In this document: piece by piece, positions 1-7,298 of the stretch
Layout: each line of letters begins with the position of its first letter
How positions within the stretch are numbered: position 1 is the stretch's first letter
Assembly: GCA_030625695.1 (NCBI GenBank)
Contig: DAOUQK010000057.1
Span: 1 to 13,798 of the forward strand
Source of the DNA: Paracoccaceae bacterium
GTDB lineage: Bacteria > Pseudomonadota > Alphaproteobacteria > Rhodobacterales > Rhodobacteraceae
DNA length: 13,798 nt
Direction of reading: 5' to 3'
Notes under the pieces: model-generated
What the model was told of the DNA's origin: nothing
The model's input: only the letters and a program-made list of their open reading frames with translations
The model's database searches: none
Program-made: the position numbers and the translations under genes

Positions 1-1250
1 GGCGAGCGTATCATCGCACCCCCCGGAAACGATGGGGCGGGCACGCGGGCCATGGTGTCAAACCCATCTGCCTGCCCCTTCAGGGCCAGCGCCATCAACT
101 GACCCGCATGGGTGGCGGTGCCGACGCCGTGCCCGGAATAACCCGAAGCGGACAGAATGTTGGGGCCAAGACGCGCCAGATACGGCATGCGTTTAATAGT
201 GATGGCCAGGGTGCCGCCCCAAGCATAGTCGATTTTCACATCTTTAAGGTGCGGAAACACCCGGGTCATGGGCTTGCGCACCAGTCCGGCAATATCGCTT
301 GGAAAGCGATAGCCGTAACTTTCGCCGCCCCCGAACAACAGGCGCTTGTCCGCGCTTAGTCGGAAATAATTGACCACAAATTTGCTGTCGGCCACGGCCA
401 CGTCTTTGGTCAACACCCGCGCCGCCTCGTCGCCCAATGGTTCAGTGGCGGCAATGAAATTGTTGATCGGCATGACCCGTGCGGCCACCTTGCGATTCAA
501 TCCGCCAAGATAACCGTTGCAGGCAAGAATTACCTGAGAGGCCACAATCCGGCCCCGGTCCGTGCGCAGGGTGATATCCGCGCCTTCCTTGATATCATGC
601 ACATGGGTTTGCTCATATATCCGCACGCCCGCCGCCGCCGCGGCCCGCGCCAGCCCCAACGCAAAGTTCAAAGGATGCAAATGCGCCGCCCCCCAATCGA
701 CAAACCCGCCGACGTAATCCGGTGAGGGGCACAAGGCATGACACGCGTCGCGGTTCAGCAGCTCAATCTGATCATAACCATAGTGATCCTGCAAATGCGC
801 TGCATGGGCGTGCAAATCGCGCACCTGCGCCGCCGTTGACCCGGTTTCTGCAACCCCCGGCATAAGATCACAGCCAATATTATGCCTCTTGATCAGATCC
901 TTGACCAAAGCCTTGGCATCCTCGGCCAGCGCCCATAACTTTCCGGCCTCGCCACGTCCCATCAGCGCCTCAAGCCCAGCCTGATCCATCCGCTGCCCGC
1001 TGCCCAACTGGCCGCCATTGCGCCCTGAGGCACCAAATCCAACCCTATGCGCCTCGACCAGCACTACATCCATCCCGGCCTCAGCCAGATGCAACGCCGC
1101 TGAAAGCCCGGTATATCCGGCCCCAACAACACAGACATCCGCGCGTGTCTCGCCGTGCAACGGTTCAAAAGGACTTAGTTCCCGCGCCGTCGCTGCATAC
1201 CAGCTATCAGGATACGCGCCCTTACGATCATTGGAAAACAACAGGTTCAC
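1..1250 (-). CDS. puuB: FAD-dependent amine oxidoreductase, PuuB/OrdL (DAO) family, C-terminus cut by window edge
   Basis: About 416 residues are present, and the homologues I know run to about 435, so only the last 20 or so are missing. An N-terminal dinucleotide-binding motif VVGAGYTGLSAALHLAEAG is followed by VLVEAHRVGFGASGRNGGQLG, typical of DAO-family FAD proteins such as gamma-glutamylputrescine oxidase. Near the end come SGYSGHGVGTATHAG, the C-terminal FAD-contacting region, and ARVPAPSFPGG. The family oxidises an amine, producing aldehyde, ammonia and peroxide. I chose GTG at 1250 because homologues begin at the equivalent of NLLFSND; a second GTG lies at 1256 and an in-frame TAA at 1263-1265 blocks further extension. 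The gene follows the glutamine synthetase-like gene with a gap of 78 bases and probably shares its transcript. A Puu-type role is inferred from context; the substrate could be another gamma-glutamyl amine or a plain amine. Confidence 0.9.
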   Translation of the reverse strand, partial: MNLLFSNDRKGAYPDSWYAATARELSPFEPLHGETRADVCVVGAGYTGLSAALHLAEAGMDVVLVEAHRVGFGASGRNGGQLGSGQRMDQAGLEALMGRGEAGKLWALAEDAKALVKDLIKRHNIGCDLMPGVAETGSTAAQVRDLHAHAAHLQDHYGYDQIELLNRDACHALCPSPDYVGGFVDWGAAHLHPLNFALGLARAAAAAGVRIYEQTHVHDIKEGADITLRTDRGRIVASQVILACNGYLGGLNRKVAARVMPINNFIAATEPLGDEAARVLTKDVAVADSKFVVNYFRLSADKRLLFGGGESYGYRFPSDIAGLVRKPMTRVFPHLKDVKIDYAWGGTLAITIKRMPYLARLGPNILSASGYSGHGVGTATHAGQLMALALKGQADGFDTMARVPAPSFPGGAMIRS

Positions 1251-1328
1251 AGCCACATCCGCTTAAGAAAAACCACAGCGCTCCCCCTTCATCTCGCCAA
1301 ATAAACTCAAGAATCCGACCCTAACCAC

Positions 1329-2687
1329 TCACACATTCATCAGCAAATGTTCCCGCTCCCACGGCGAAATAACCTGCAGGAACTCTTCATACTCGGTGCG
1401 TTTGACAATCGAATACACCCGGCCAAACTCTGGCCCTAAAACCTCTTGCAACGCATCCGCCTCATCAAACAGATCCAACGCGCGGATAAGATCCCTCGGC
1501 AAATCCTCCTGCCCGTCATACGCTTCGCCTTTGATCTGTTTGTCGGGGCGCAATTCCTCATTCAGCCCCAACAATCCACAGGCCAGACTGGCGGCAATGC
1601 CCAGATACGGGTTGCAATCCATTCCAGCCAGGCGGTTCTCGACCCGTCGCGCCTTGGGTCCCGACAGGGGAATGCGGATGCCAGTGGTGCGATTATCGCG
1701 CCCCCAGCTAAGGTTAACCGGCGCTGCGTTGTCTTTCACATAGCGACGGTAGGAATTTACATAGGGCGCGATGGTGGCGATGGCCGATGGCAAATGATTC
1801 TGCATCCCGGCGATAAAGTGGAAAAACGCATCCGTCTCGCCGCCTTGTGGCCCGGAAAAGATGTTCTGGCCCGTTTCAATATCCAGAACCGAATGATGAA
1901 TATGCATCGCTGATCCCGGTTCGTCCGCTATCGGCTTGGCCATAAACGTAGCGAAACAATCGTGGCGCAACGCTGCCTCGCGGATCAGGCGTTTGAAATA
2001 AAACACCTCATCCGCCAGTTTTACCGGGTCGCCATGCGCCAGATTGATCTCCAACTGACCGGCACCGCCCTCCTGGGTGATGCCATCAATTTCAAACCCT
2101 TGCGCTTCGGCGAAATCATAGATGTCGTCAATCACCGGCCCGAATTCATCTACCGCTGTCATCGAATATGCCTGCCGCGCTGCCGCCGGGCGGCCCGAAC
2201 GACCCATCATCGGTTTGATCTCTTGCGCCGGATCAATGTTGCGCGCTACCAGATAAAATTCCAACTCAGGTGCGACCACCGGCTCGAGGCCCTTGTCACG
2301 GTACATCGAAACCACCCGCTTCAATACGTTGCGCGGGCTGAACGGGATAGGTGCGTCATCACGATCATAAGCGTCGTGGATCACCTGAAGGGTCCAGTCG
2401 CCAGTCCACGGGGCGGCGGTTGTGGTGGATACATCCGGACGCAGGATCATATCGCGTTCAATAAAGCCGCCGTCGCCGGCTGCTTCGCCCCAGCCGCCGG
2501 TGATGGTCTGATAAAAGATACTGTCAGGTAGATGAAAATAGCCCTGGCGCGCATATTTCGTTGCCGGAACTGCCTTGCCCCTTGCAATGCCGGGCAGGTC
2601 CGAGATGATGCATTCCACCTCGTCCAGTCGCTTGCCATCAAGATAGGCCTGCGCCGCTTCGGGAATGTTGTCGGTCCAATCACCCAT
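1329..2687 (-). CDS. puuA: glutamine synthetase family protein, PuuA-like gamma-glutamyl-amine ligase
   Basis: The 452-residue protein has the full glutamine synthetase fold signature: an N-terminal beta-grasp region (IISDLPGIARGKAVP), PELEFYLVAR with the catalytic acidic residues, the GGAGQLEINLAHGDP metal and ammonia-site segment, AMHIHHSVLD (the nucleotide-contacting His region), and NLSWGRDNRTTGIRIP with conserved arginines. It lacks the C-terminal adenylylation loop and extra length of GlnA-I, which fits the PuuA/GlnA3 group that ligates glutamate to amines. The ATG shares one base with the stop of the upstream amidotransferase (TGATG), so translation is probably coupled. With the downstream PuuB-like oxidase it suggests an ATP-dependent gamma-glutamylation route for an amine such as putrescine. 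The exact amine is inferred; another amine or amino alcohol remains possible. Confidence 0.9.
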   Translation of the reverse strand: MGDWTDNIPEAAQAYLDGKRLDEVECIISDLPGIARGKAVPATKYARQGYFHLPDSIFYQTITGGWGEAAGDGGFIERDMILRPDVSTTTAAPWTGDWTLQVIHDAYDRDDAPIPFSPRNVLKRVVSMYRDKGLEPVVAPELEFYLVARNIDPAQEIKPMMGRSGRPAAARQAYSMTAVDEFGPVIDDIYDFAEAQGFEIDGITQEGGAGQLEINLAHGDPVKLADEVFYFKRLIREAALRHDCFATFMAKPIADEPGSAMHIHHSVLDIETGQNIFSGPQGGETDAFFHFIAGMQNHLPSAIATIAPYVNSYRRYVKDNAAPVNLSWGRDNRTTGIRIPLSGPKARRVENRLAGMDCNPYLGIAASLACGLLGLNEELRPDKQIKGEAYDGQEDLPRDLIRALDLFDEADALQEVLGPEFGRVYSIVKRTEYEEFLQVISPWEREHLLMNV

Positions 2688-3367
2688 CAGAGTCTCTCTT
2701 TCTTGAAGAAATCAATCATTAGTGTGGCAATGTCTGCATTGCTGTTAGGCTGGTTGTTCCGCGCCTGTGCCGCATCAAGAAGGGCATCGGGGACCAGGCC
2801 GCGACCCCGGAAACGGATCAGCCCATCAACAAATTCCGGTGACATTTCCGGATGGGGCTGGATCGTCCAGATGGTGTCGCCATACGCCAGAACCGCGTTT
2901 TCGCAGAAATCATTGCTGGCGAGAACTTGCGCCTCGTCAGGGCGTCGTGTGACCTGATCCTGGTGCCAGGCATTTACCGCCAATGACTGGCCGCCCATGT
3001 CATATTCGGTGCGCCCCACCGCCCAGCCATCTTTGAACTTTTCGACCTTACCGCCAAGGGCTTGTGCGATAATCTGATGGCCGAAACACACGCCAATCAT
3101 CGGCAGGGCACGGGCGTGAATATCGCGGATCAGATCCTCAAGCGGTGGGATCCAGTCGTGATCCTCATAGGCCCCATATCGTGAACCGGTGATCAGCCAG
3201 CCTTCGGCAGCTTCAGCGCCCGAGGGGAATATCCCATCCACCACCGAAAATACCTCGAATGTCAGGTCATCGTCCGCCAGCATTGCAGTGAACAAATCGC
3301 CGTAATCTCCGGCCTTGTCGATAAGTGCATCAGGCGAGTGGCCGGATTGAAGAATGCCGATTTTCAT
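2687..3367 (-). CDS. class I glutamine amidotransferase-like protein (possible PuuD role)
   Basis: The 226-residue protein is a stand-alone GATase-1 domain. The nucleophile is Cys94 in GVCFGHQ, and the partner pair is His172 and Glu174 in QPHPEM, so the catalytic triad is intact. The start MKIGILQSGH at 3367 is chosen because it begins the first beta strand of the fold; the frame stays open to 3676, but that stretch overlaps the upstream desaturase and looks like no domain. The gene is first in a tightly coupled unit with the glutamine synthetase-like and PuuB-like genes. In the Puu pathway a class I GATase homologue (PuuD) hydrolyses gamma-glutamyl-GABA, so a gamma-glutamyl hydrolase role is a reasonable inference. 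The GVCFGHQ motif is closer to GuaA-type domains than to what I recall of PuuD, so the role is not settled. A 30-bp palindrome lies 14 bases upstream. Confidence 0.88.
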   Translation of the reverse strand: MKIGILQSGHSPDALIDKAGDYGDLFTAMLADDDLTFEVFSVVDGIFPSGAEAAEGWLITGSRYGAYEDHDWIPPLEDLIRDIHARALPMIGVCFGHQIIAQALGGKVEKFKDGWAVGRTEYDMGGQSLAVNAWHQDQVTRRPDEAQVLASNDFCENAVLAYGDTIWTIQPHPEMSPEFVDGLIRFRGRGLVPDALLDAAQARNNQPNSNADIATLMIDFFKKERL

Positions 3368-3381
3368 GAGAGTTTTCTTGC

Positions 3382-3411
3382 TACCTGTGAATTTGATCAA
3401 ATCCACAGGTA
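3382..3411. promoter_or_regulatory. 30-bp near-perfect palindrome, candidate operator of the amidotransferase-GS-oxidase unit
   Basis: An outer 8-bp arm TACCTGTG pairs with CACAGGTA around a perfect 12-bp palindromic core ATTTGATCAAAT. One unpaired position lies on each side (A at 3390, C at 3403), so 28 of 30 bases are symmetric. It sits between the desaturase stop (3457) and the amidotransferase ATG (3367), 14 bases before that ATG. Neither strand has a T-run after it, so a dimeric repressor or activator site fits better than an intrinsic terminator. The cognate regulator is not in the window. Confidence 0.6.
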
Positions 3412-3456
3412 ACGAACGCCAGATGCCGGGGCAAGACGTTTTGAAGGTGGCAACAC

Positions 3457-4506
3457 TTAGCCGGTAAGCGCGCGGGCCTGTGCGAATGACAGCAGCTTTT
3501 TGCCGTCTTCGTCCCAAAGGTGCAGCTTGGCGCAGACAAAGCTTTCGCGCAAAGTCAGACGCTTGGCTCCGGTGGCCAGTTCCGTGTGATCGCGCAGAAC
3601 TTCGGTCAGGCGGTAAAACGGGATGCGGGAATAAAGATGGTGCACATGGTGGATGCCGATATTGGCACTGAACCATTGCAGGACTGATGGCAGGTCATAA
3701 TGCGACGATCCATTCAGCGCGGCATCATGCAATTGCCAATCATCACCGGATGCCCAATGGGCATCCTCAAACTGATGCTGCACATAAAACAGCCACACCC
3801 CGGCCGAGGCTGCGATCAGGGTTGAAGGCAGAAAGATCAGCAGCAATGGCGCAAGGCCACCAAACCACAACACCACCAGCAAAATGGCGGCAATCGCCAG
3901 GTTGGTGCCCATGGCGCTGATCCAATACCGAAGGTTGGTCATCAGCCCGTAAGGAATGCGGTTTTGTAGGAAAAACAGGAACCCGGGGCCCACGCCAAAT
4001 AGGGTGATGGGATGGCGGTAGGCGCGGTATTCCAGCCGTCTGATCCAGCTTAACTGGTTGAATTCCTTGACCGTCAGCGTATGCACATCGCCCATGCCGC
4101 GCTTGTCCAGATTGCCCGAGGTCGAGTGGTGTACCGAATGGGTGCGACGCCAGACAGCATATGGCGTAAGCGTGATGACCCCAAGAATCCGACCAACCCA
4201 ATCGCTGAGCGCGCGGTTGTGGAAAAATGCGCCGTGGCCGCAATCATGCTGGATCGCAAACAGGCGCACCAGAAATCCGGCGTTCAGCACGGATATCCCA
4301 AAAGTAAGCCAATAGCTGATCGACATCGACCACCACGCCAAAGCCCATAGGGCGATGAAAGGAATGGCTGAGATTGCCAGTTCAACCGAGCTGCGCAAAC
4401 TGTTGGGTTCACGGTACCTGGCGAGGACTTTAATCCAGTCACGCGGCGCTTTTTCAGTTGAACGCGCCTTGACGGGCGTTTCGGCTTTCTCTGGATTATC
4501 GGACAT
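3457..4506 (-). CDS. membrane fatty acid desaturase
   Basis: The 349-residue integral membrane protein carries the three histidine boxes of acyl-lipid desaturases, which bind the di-iron centre: H87-DCG-H91, H123-SV-HH127 and H286-HV-HH290. Hydrophobic stretches at about 45-65, 68-84, 201-219 and 221-240 would place the boxes on the cytoplasmic side. The N-terminal 25 residues are charged and probably disordered. The family introduces double bonds into membrane acyl chains using oxygen; the box pattern fits the DesA-like delta-12/omega-6 group, but regiospecificity cannot be read from sequence. It is flanked by 131 bases on the importer side and 89 bases on the amidotransferase side, so it may be its own unit. 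The upstream AT-rich tract (CATAAACTATAAAAAG) may hold a promoter element, with only a weak ribosome binding site. It has no obvious functional tie to its nitrogen-metabolism neighbours. Confidence 0.92.
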   Translation of the reverse strand: MSDNPEKAETPVKARSTEKAPRDWIKVLARYREPNSLRSSVELAISAIPFIALWALAWWSMSISYWLTFGISVLNAGFLVRLFAIQHDCGHGAFFHNRALSDWVGRILGVITLTPYAVWRRTHSVHHSTSGNLDKRGMGDVHTLTVKEFNQLSWIRRLEYRAYRHPITLFGVGPGFLFFLQNRIPYGLMTNLRYWISAMGTNLAIAAILLVVLWFGGLAPLLLIFLPSTLIAASAGVWLFYVQHQFEDAHWASGDDWQLHDAALNGSSHYDLPSVLQWFSANIGIHHVHHLYSRIPFYRLTEVLRDHTELATGAKRLTLRESFVCAKLHLWDEDGKKLLSFAQARALTG

Positions 4507-4637
4507 GTGCCTGCTTTTTATAGTTTATGACAACCCGGATAAACGACCCTGCGCACGACGCAAGTAGTTTCTGGGTGATTAAGGGGCAATCGGGGTGGTT
4601 TGAGGCACATTGCCACAGACCGGTGAACGAAAGGTGT

Positions 4638-5444
4638 TCATCTGATCAGGTTTGGCCGGATCCGCAGTTTGGCGCGGTTTTCCTCAGGAAGGTGGCGATT
4701 CAGGCGTTTGTTGATGGCGCCAAACAGGGTGATGATCGCAAGCGTAAAGATGACAAAGTACATCGCCAGAATCGGATAGGGGATAAACGGGTTAAAGGTT
4801 TTGTCGGCAAAATAGTTGGCATAATACAGCGCGTCGCCTTTTTGTCGCCAAGCCGGGAAGGAGCTGAAGTAGACCAGCGTGGTGGCGTGGAACAGGAAAA
4901 TCGCCTCGTTGGTATAGGCGGGCCAGGCCAGTCGCAACATGGTCGGCCAGATGATGCGCCGGAACCTTGGCCAACCGGTCATACCATAGGCATTGGCCGC
5001 GTCGGTGTCGCCTTTGGGGATTGAGCGCAACGCGCCGTAAAAGATTTCACCAGTATAGGCAGAGGTGTTGAGGAACAGCACGATTAGCGCGCCCAGCCAG
5101 GCCGCGGTAAAGGGGTCGAAGATCGGATAGATGCCTTTGAGGTTAAGAAACAGGAAATAGGCGAAGAAGAACTGGATAAACAGCGGTGAGCCGCGGAACA
5201 GGAAGATGAACCATTCCGCCGGTTTGCGGATGATTGGGTTGGCCGAGCCTTTGGCGACGGCCAGTATTGTGGCAAAGATGAATCCGGTCAGCAGGGCGAT
5301 GACGGCGAAGTAAATGTTCCAGATCATGCCGGAACCAATCAGGGTGAAATGTTCACACAGGGTGAAATTTTCGCGTGGCAGCAGGCGTTCGCCGATGCCG
5401 ATAGAGCGCAGCCCATAGTCCTGTATGGTTTGGAAACAACTCAC
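4638..5444 (-). CDS. polar amino acid ABC transporter permease (HisM-like)
   Basis: The 268-residue inner membrane protein has several hydrophobic helices (about 41-64, 76-101, 113-128, 220-243). The cytoplasmic EAA loop at about 136-170 (EIFYGALRSIPKGDTDAANAYG and following) docks on the ATPase. It is the second permease of a HisQ/HisM pair and last in the importer cluster. The start is GTG at 5444, overlapping the upstream permease stop by four bases (GTGA), which points to translational coupling and a heteromeric permease. The N-terminal 30 residues before the first helix are longer than I would expect for a minimal HisM. The stop is followed by a short gap and no clear terminator. The substrate is probably an amino acid, opine or small amine; which one cannot be told. 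Confidence 0.92.
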   Translation of the reverse strand: MSCFQTIQDYGLRSIGIGERLLPRENFTLCEHFTLIGSGMIWNIYFAVIALLTGFIFATILAVAKGSANPIIRKPAEWFIFLFRGSPLFIQFFFAYFLFLNLKGIYPIFDPFTAAWLGALIVLFLNTSAYTGEIFYGALRSIPKGDTDAANAYGMTGWPRFRRIIWPTMLRLAWPAYTNEAIFLFHATTLVYFSSFPAWRQKGDALYYANYFADKTFNPFIPYPILAMYFVIFTLAIITLFGAINKRLNRHLPEENRAKLRIRPNLIR

Positions 5445-6325
5445 GCCGCCGCCTTTCGTTGCGCTTCACCGCCGGACGTGGCCTGCCCGTGGGTCAGCCG
5501 AACCATCAGCTTTTCCAGCGATATTTCTGAAACACGCGTGAAGGCGAGGTAGAACACCAGAAGGAACAGGAAATACCACATGCGCCAGTCGCCATGCGGG
5601 TAGGCGGTGAACTTTGAGGTTTTGGTGCCGCCCAACTCGCGGGCCCAATAGACGATGTCCTCGATGCCAAGCAGGAACAATAGCGGTGTGGCTTTGATCA
5701 GCACCATCCACAGGTTCGACAGGCCGGGCAGGGCATAGACCCACATTTGCGGCACGATGATGCGCCAGAAGGTTTGGCGCGGTGACATGCCATAAGCTTC
5801 GGCAGTTTCGATCTGGGCGTGGGGGACGGCGCGCATGCCGCCGTAAAGCACGCTGGCAGCAAATGCGCCGAACACCAGCGCGAAGGTGATGGTCGCAAGG
5901 AAGAAGCCGTAGGATTCATGCATCCATTCAGGAGAGGTGCCCAAAGGCAGTTTGGCAGCCTTGCAGACGATGAAATCCGAGCCCTGACGAATCGGTTGAT
6001 CCCAGTCGGGGCATTTGATTTTGTGCCGCGCCCATTCAAACGCCTGATCAAGGGCGATGACGAAGAACAGGAAAAAGGCGATATCGGGGATGCCGCGCAC
6101 ATTGGCGATATAACCCCGGCCCAGCCAGCTGAGCGGCAGGAATGGCGAGCGGGCAGCCATAGCGCCGAAAAAGCCGAAACCGAGGGCGATCGGGGCGGTG
6201 ATGGCGAGCAGGGCCAAGACTTTGAAAAACGAGATGTAGAACGACATATGCACGCCGGTGGTCAGAAAGCAGCTGAACCAGCGGAACTGACTGAGCGTGT
6301 CAGGGTCTGTGCAATATTCGAACAT
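5441..6325 (-). CDS. polar amino acid ABC transporter permease (HisQ-like) with an extra loop
   Basis: The 294-residue inner membrane protein has the binding-protein-dependent permease fold and an EAA loop at about 163-190 (GMRAVPHAQIETAEAYG and following). Between the hydrophobic segment ending near residue 92 and the one starting near 140 lies an inserted loop of about 45 residues that is polar and contains two cysteines (C105, C121). Most HisQ proteins are about 230 residues, so the insertion and a roughly 25-residue N-terminal extension account for the extra length. If the loop is periplasmic, the cysteines could form a disulphide and the loop could contact the binding protein; this is inference. 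The gene overlaps the next permease by four bases. It lies 205 bases after the binding-protein gene, across a hairpin-rich gap, with no good Shine-Dalgarno before its ATG. Confidence 0.92.
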   Translation of the reverse strand: MFEYCTDPDTLSQFRWFSCFLTTGVHMSFYISFFKVLALLAITAPIALGFGFFGAMAARSPFLPLSWLGRGYIANVRGIPDIAFFLFFVIALDQAFEWARHKIKCPDWDQPIRQGSDFIVCKAAKLPLGTSPEWMHESYGFFLATITFALVFGAFAASVLYGGMRAVPHAQIETAEAYGMSPRQTFWRIIVPQMWVYALPGLSNLWMVLIKATPLLFLLGIEDIVYWARELGGTKTSKFTAYPHGDWRMWYFLFLLVFYLAFTRVSEISLEKLMVRLTHGQATSGGEAQRKAAA

Positions 6326-6359
6326 TACAGTGTTTCGACTTTATCTTGGCTCATTGAGC

Positions 6360-6405
6360 AACGTAATTCCCGTTTGAGCGATTGCGAAAGGCAGGGAATT
6401 GCGTT
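6360..6405. repeat. imperfect inverted repeat in the binding protein-permease gap
   Basis: AACGTAATTCCC (6360-6371) is matched by GGGAATTGCGTT (6394-6405), 11 of 12 positions complementary, across a 22-base spacer. It lies 35 bases upstream of the first permease start. It could be a regulatory site or part of a folded leader. There is no T-run after it, so it is not a convincing terminator. Confidence 0.4.
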
Positions 6406-6461
6406 TCGATAACAAGGCGAAATGCACTTGCGCCTGTATTCAAGGGGTGGCCCGCTCTTCA

Positions 6462-6518
6462 GGCCCTTTCAGGGCCATCATCGCGGGCGGCGGCAGGCCC
6501 GCCTGCGGCGGGCCTGCC
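6462..6518. repeat. two hairpins after the binding-protein gene, probable transcript stabiliser or attenuator
   Basis: The stronger hairpin has perfect 12-bp arms, GGCAGGCCCGCC at 6492-6503 and GGCGGGCCTGCC at 6507-6518, around a 3-base loop. A smaller one has 6-bp arms (GGCCCT 6462-6467, AGGGCC 6471-6476). They begin about 12 bases after the binding-protein stop in its direction of transcription. The run of T lies on the plus-strand side, where no gene reads, so in the sense RNA the hairpin is preceded by A residues and has no U tail. In many ABC operons such a structure after the binding-protein gene protects its mRNA and lowers permease expression; that role is inferred here. Confidence 0.65.
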
Positions 6519-6530
6519 TTTTAACTCAGA

Positions 6531-7265
6531 TTAATAGGTCTGGATGCCTTCACCAAACCATTTGACCAACAGGATGTTCAGCGACCCATCGGCCTTCATC
6601 GAGGTGATGGCGACGTTGAATTTTTCCCGCAATTCGTCATCGCTTTCACGCAGGCCCATGCCAACGCCACCGCCCAGTGGCACCGGATCACCAACAAAAA
6701 TCAGCGCGCCACCGGATTCTTCCACCAACGGGGCCAGGTATTCCTTGTTGGCCAGCACGGCGTCAGCTTCGCCATTGCGTACAGCCGCCAGGGTTTCTTC
6801 TGGCGTGGCGAATTCGACCAGGGTTGCGCCACTTGACGCGACATATCCAGCCTGGATCGTCGCAGTTTGGGCGGCAATGACGCCACCCTTCAGGTCAACG
6901 CCTTCGCTGGCGGCGACATAGGCCGAATCTTCGGGCAGGATGTAATTTTGGGTAAAGTCGATTACCTCATCACGCTCGGCCGTGATCGACATGCCGGCAA
7001 TAATGGTGTCGTAGTTGCCCGAAACAAGGTTGGGAATGATCGAATCCCAATCGTTTTTGACCCACTCGCAGGTCAGCCCGGCGCGCTTGCACAGCTCGTC
7101 GCCCACGTCCCGCTCGAACCCGTCAATTTCGCCTGCGTCGTTGATGAAGTTATAGGGGGGATAGGCGCCTTCGGTGCCCATGCGCACAGTGGTTGAGTGG
7201 CCATCGGCAAACGCCATTGAGGCGGTCAAAGCCATGGCTGCTGTCGCCAGTATCAGTTTTTTCAT
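6531..7265 (-). CDS. periplasmic substrate-binding protein of a polar amino acid ABC transporter
   Basis: The 244-residue protein belongs to solute-binding family 3 (HisJ/ArtJ-like). Residues 1-20 form a Sec signal peptide (MKK, hydrophobic core, cleavage likely after AFA before DGHS). The mature part opens with VRMGTEGAYPPYNFINDAGE and continues with GFERDVGDELCKRAG. The ligand-site segment GMSITAERDEVIDFTQ has the Arg that in this family clamps the ligand carboxylate. Two cysteines, in ELCKRAGLTCEW, are spaced like the disulphide seen in some HisJ-type proteins. A good ribosome binding site (AGGGAG) precedes the ATG. The gene follows the ATPase gene after a gap of 33 bases and precedes the permeases after a hairpin-rich gap. 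An amino acid or gamma-glutamyl or amine derivative is likely, given the neighbouring amine ligase and oxidase. Confidence 0.94.
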   Translation of the reverse strand: MKKLILATAAMALTASMAFADGHSTTVRMGTEGAYPPYNFINDAGEIDGFERDVGDELCKRAGLTCEWVKNDWDSIIPNLVSGNYDTIIAGMSITAERDEVIDFTQNYILPEDSAYVAASEGVDLKGGVIAAQTATIQAGYVASSGATLVEFATPEETLAAVRNGEADAVLANKEYLAPLVEESGGALIFVGDPVPLGGGVGMGLRESDDELREKFNVAITSMKADGSLNILLVKWFGEGIQTY

Positions 7266-7298
7266 GTTTGGTACTCCCTGGTTATTGATTGTGGCAGT

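Noticed and set aside
1396..2531. Several long plus-strand open frames
   Set aside because: They are antisense to the glutamine synthetase-like gene and show no recognisable domain.
3391..3402. FNR/DNR box reading of the core of the palindrome
   Set aside because: TTGAT and ATCAA overlap here instead of being separated by four bases.
3368..3676. 103-residue N-terminal extension of the amidotransferase
   Set aside because: It overlaps the desaturase coding region, includes the palindrome, and has no domain-like sequence; the fold starts at MKIGIL.
6492..6522. Intrinsic terminator reading on the plus strand (hairpin followed by TTTT)
   Set aside because: No plus-strand gene ends here; in the sense direction of the surrounding genes the hairpin has no U tail.
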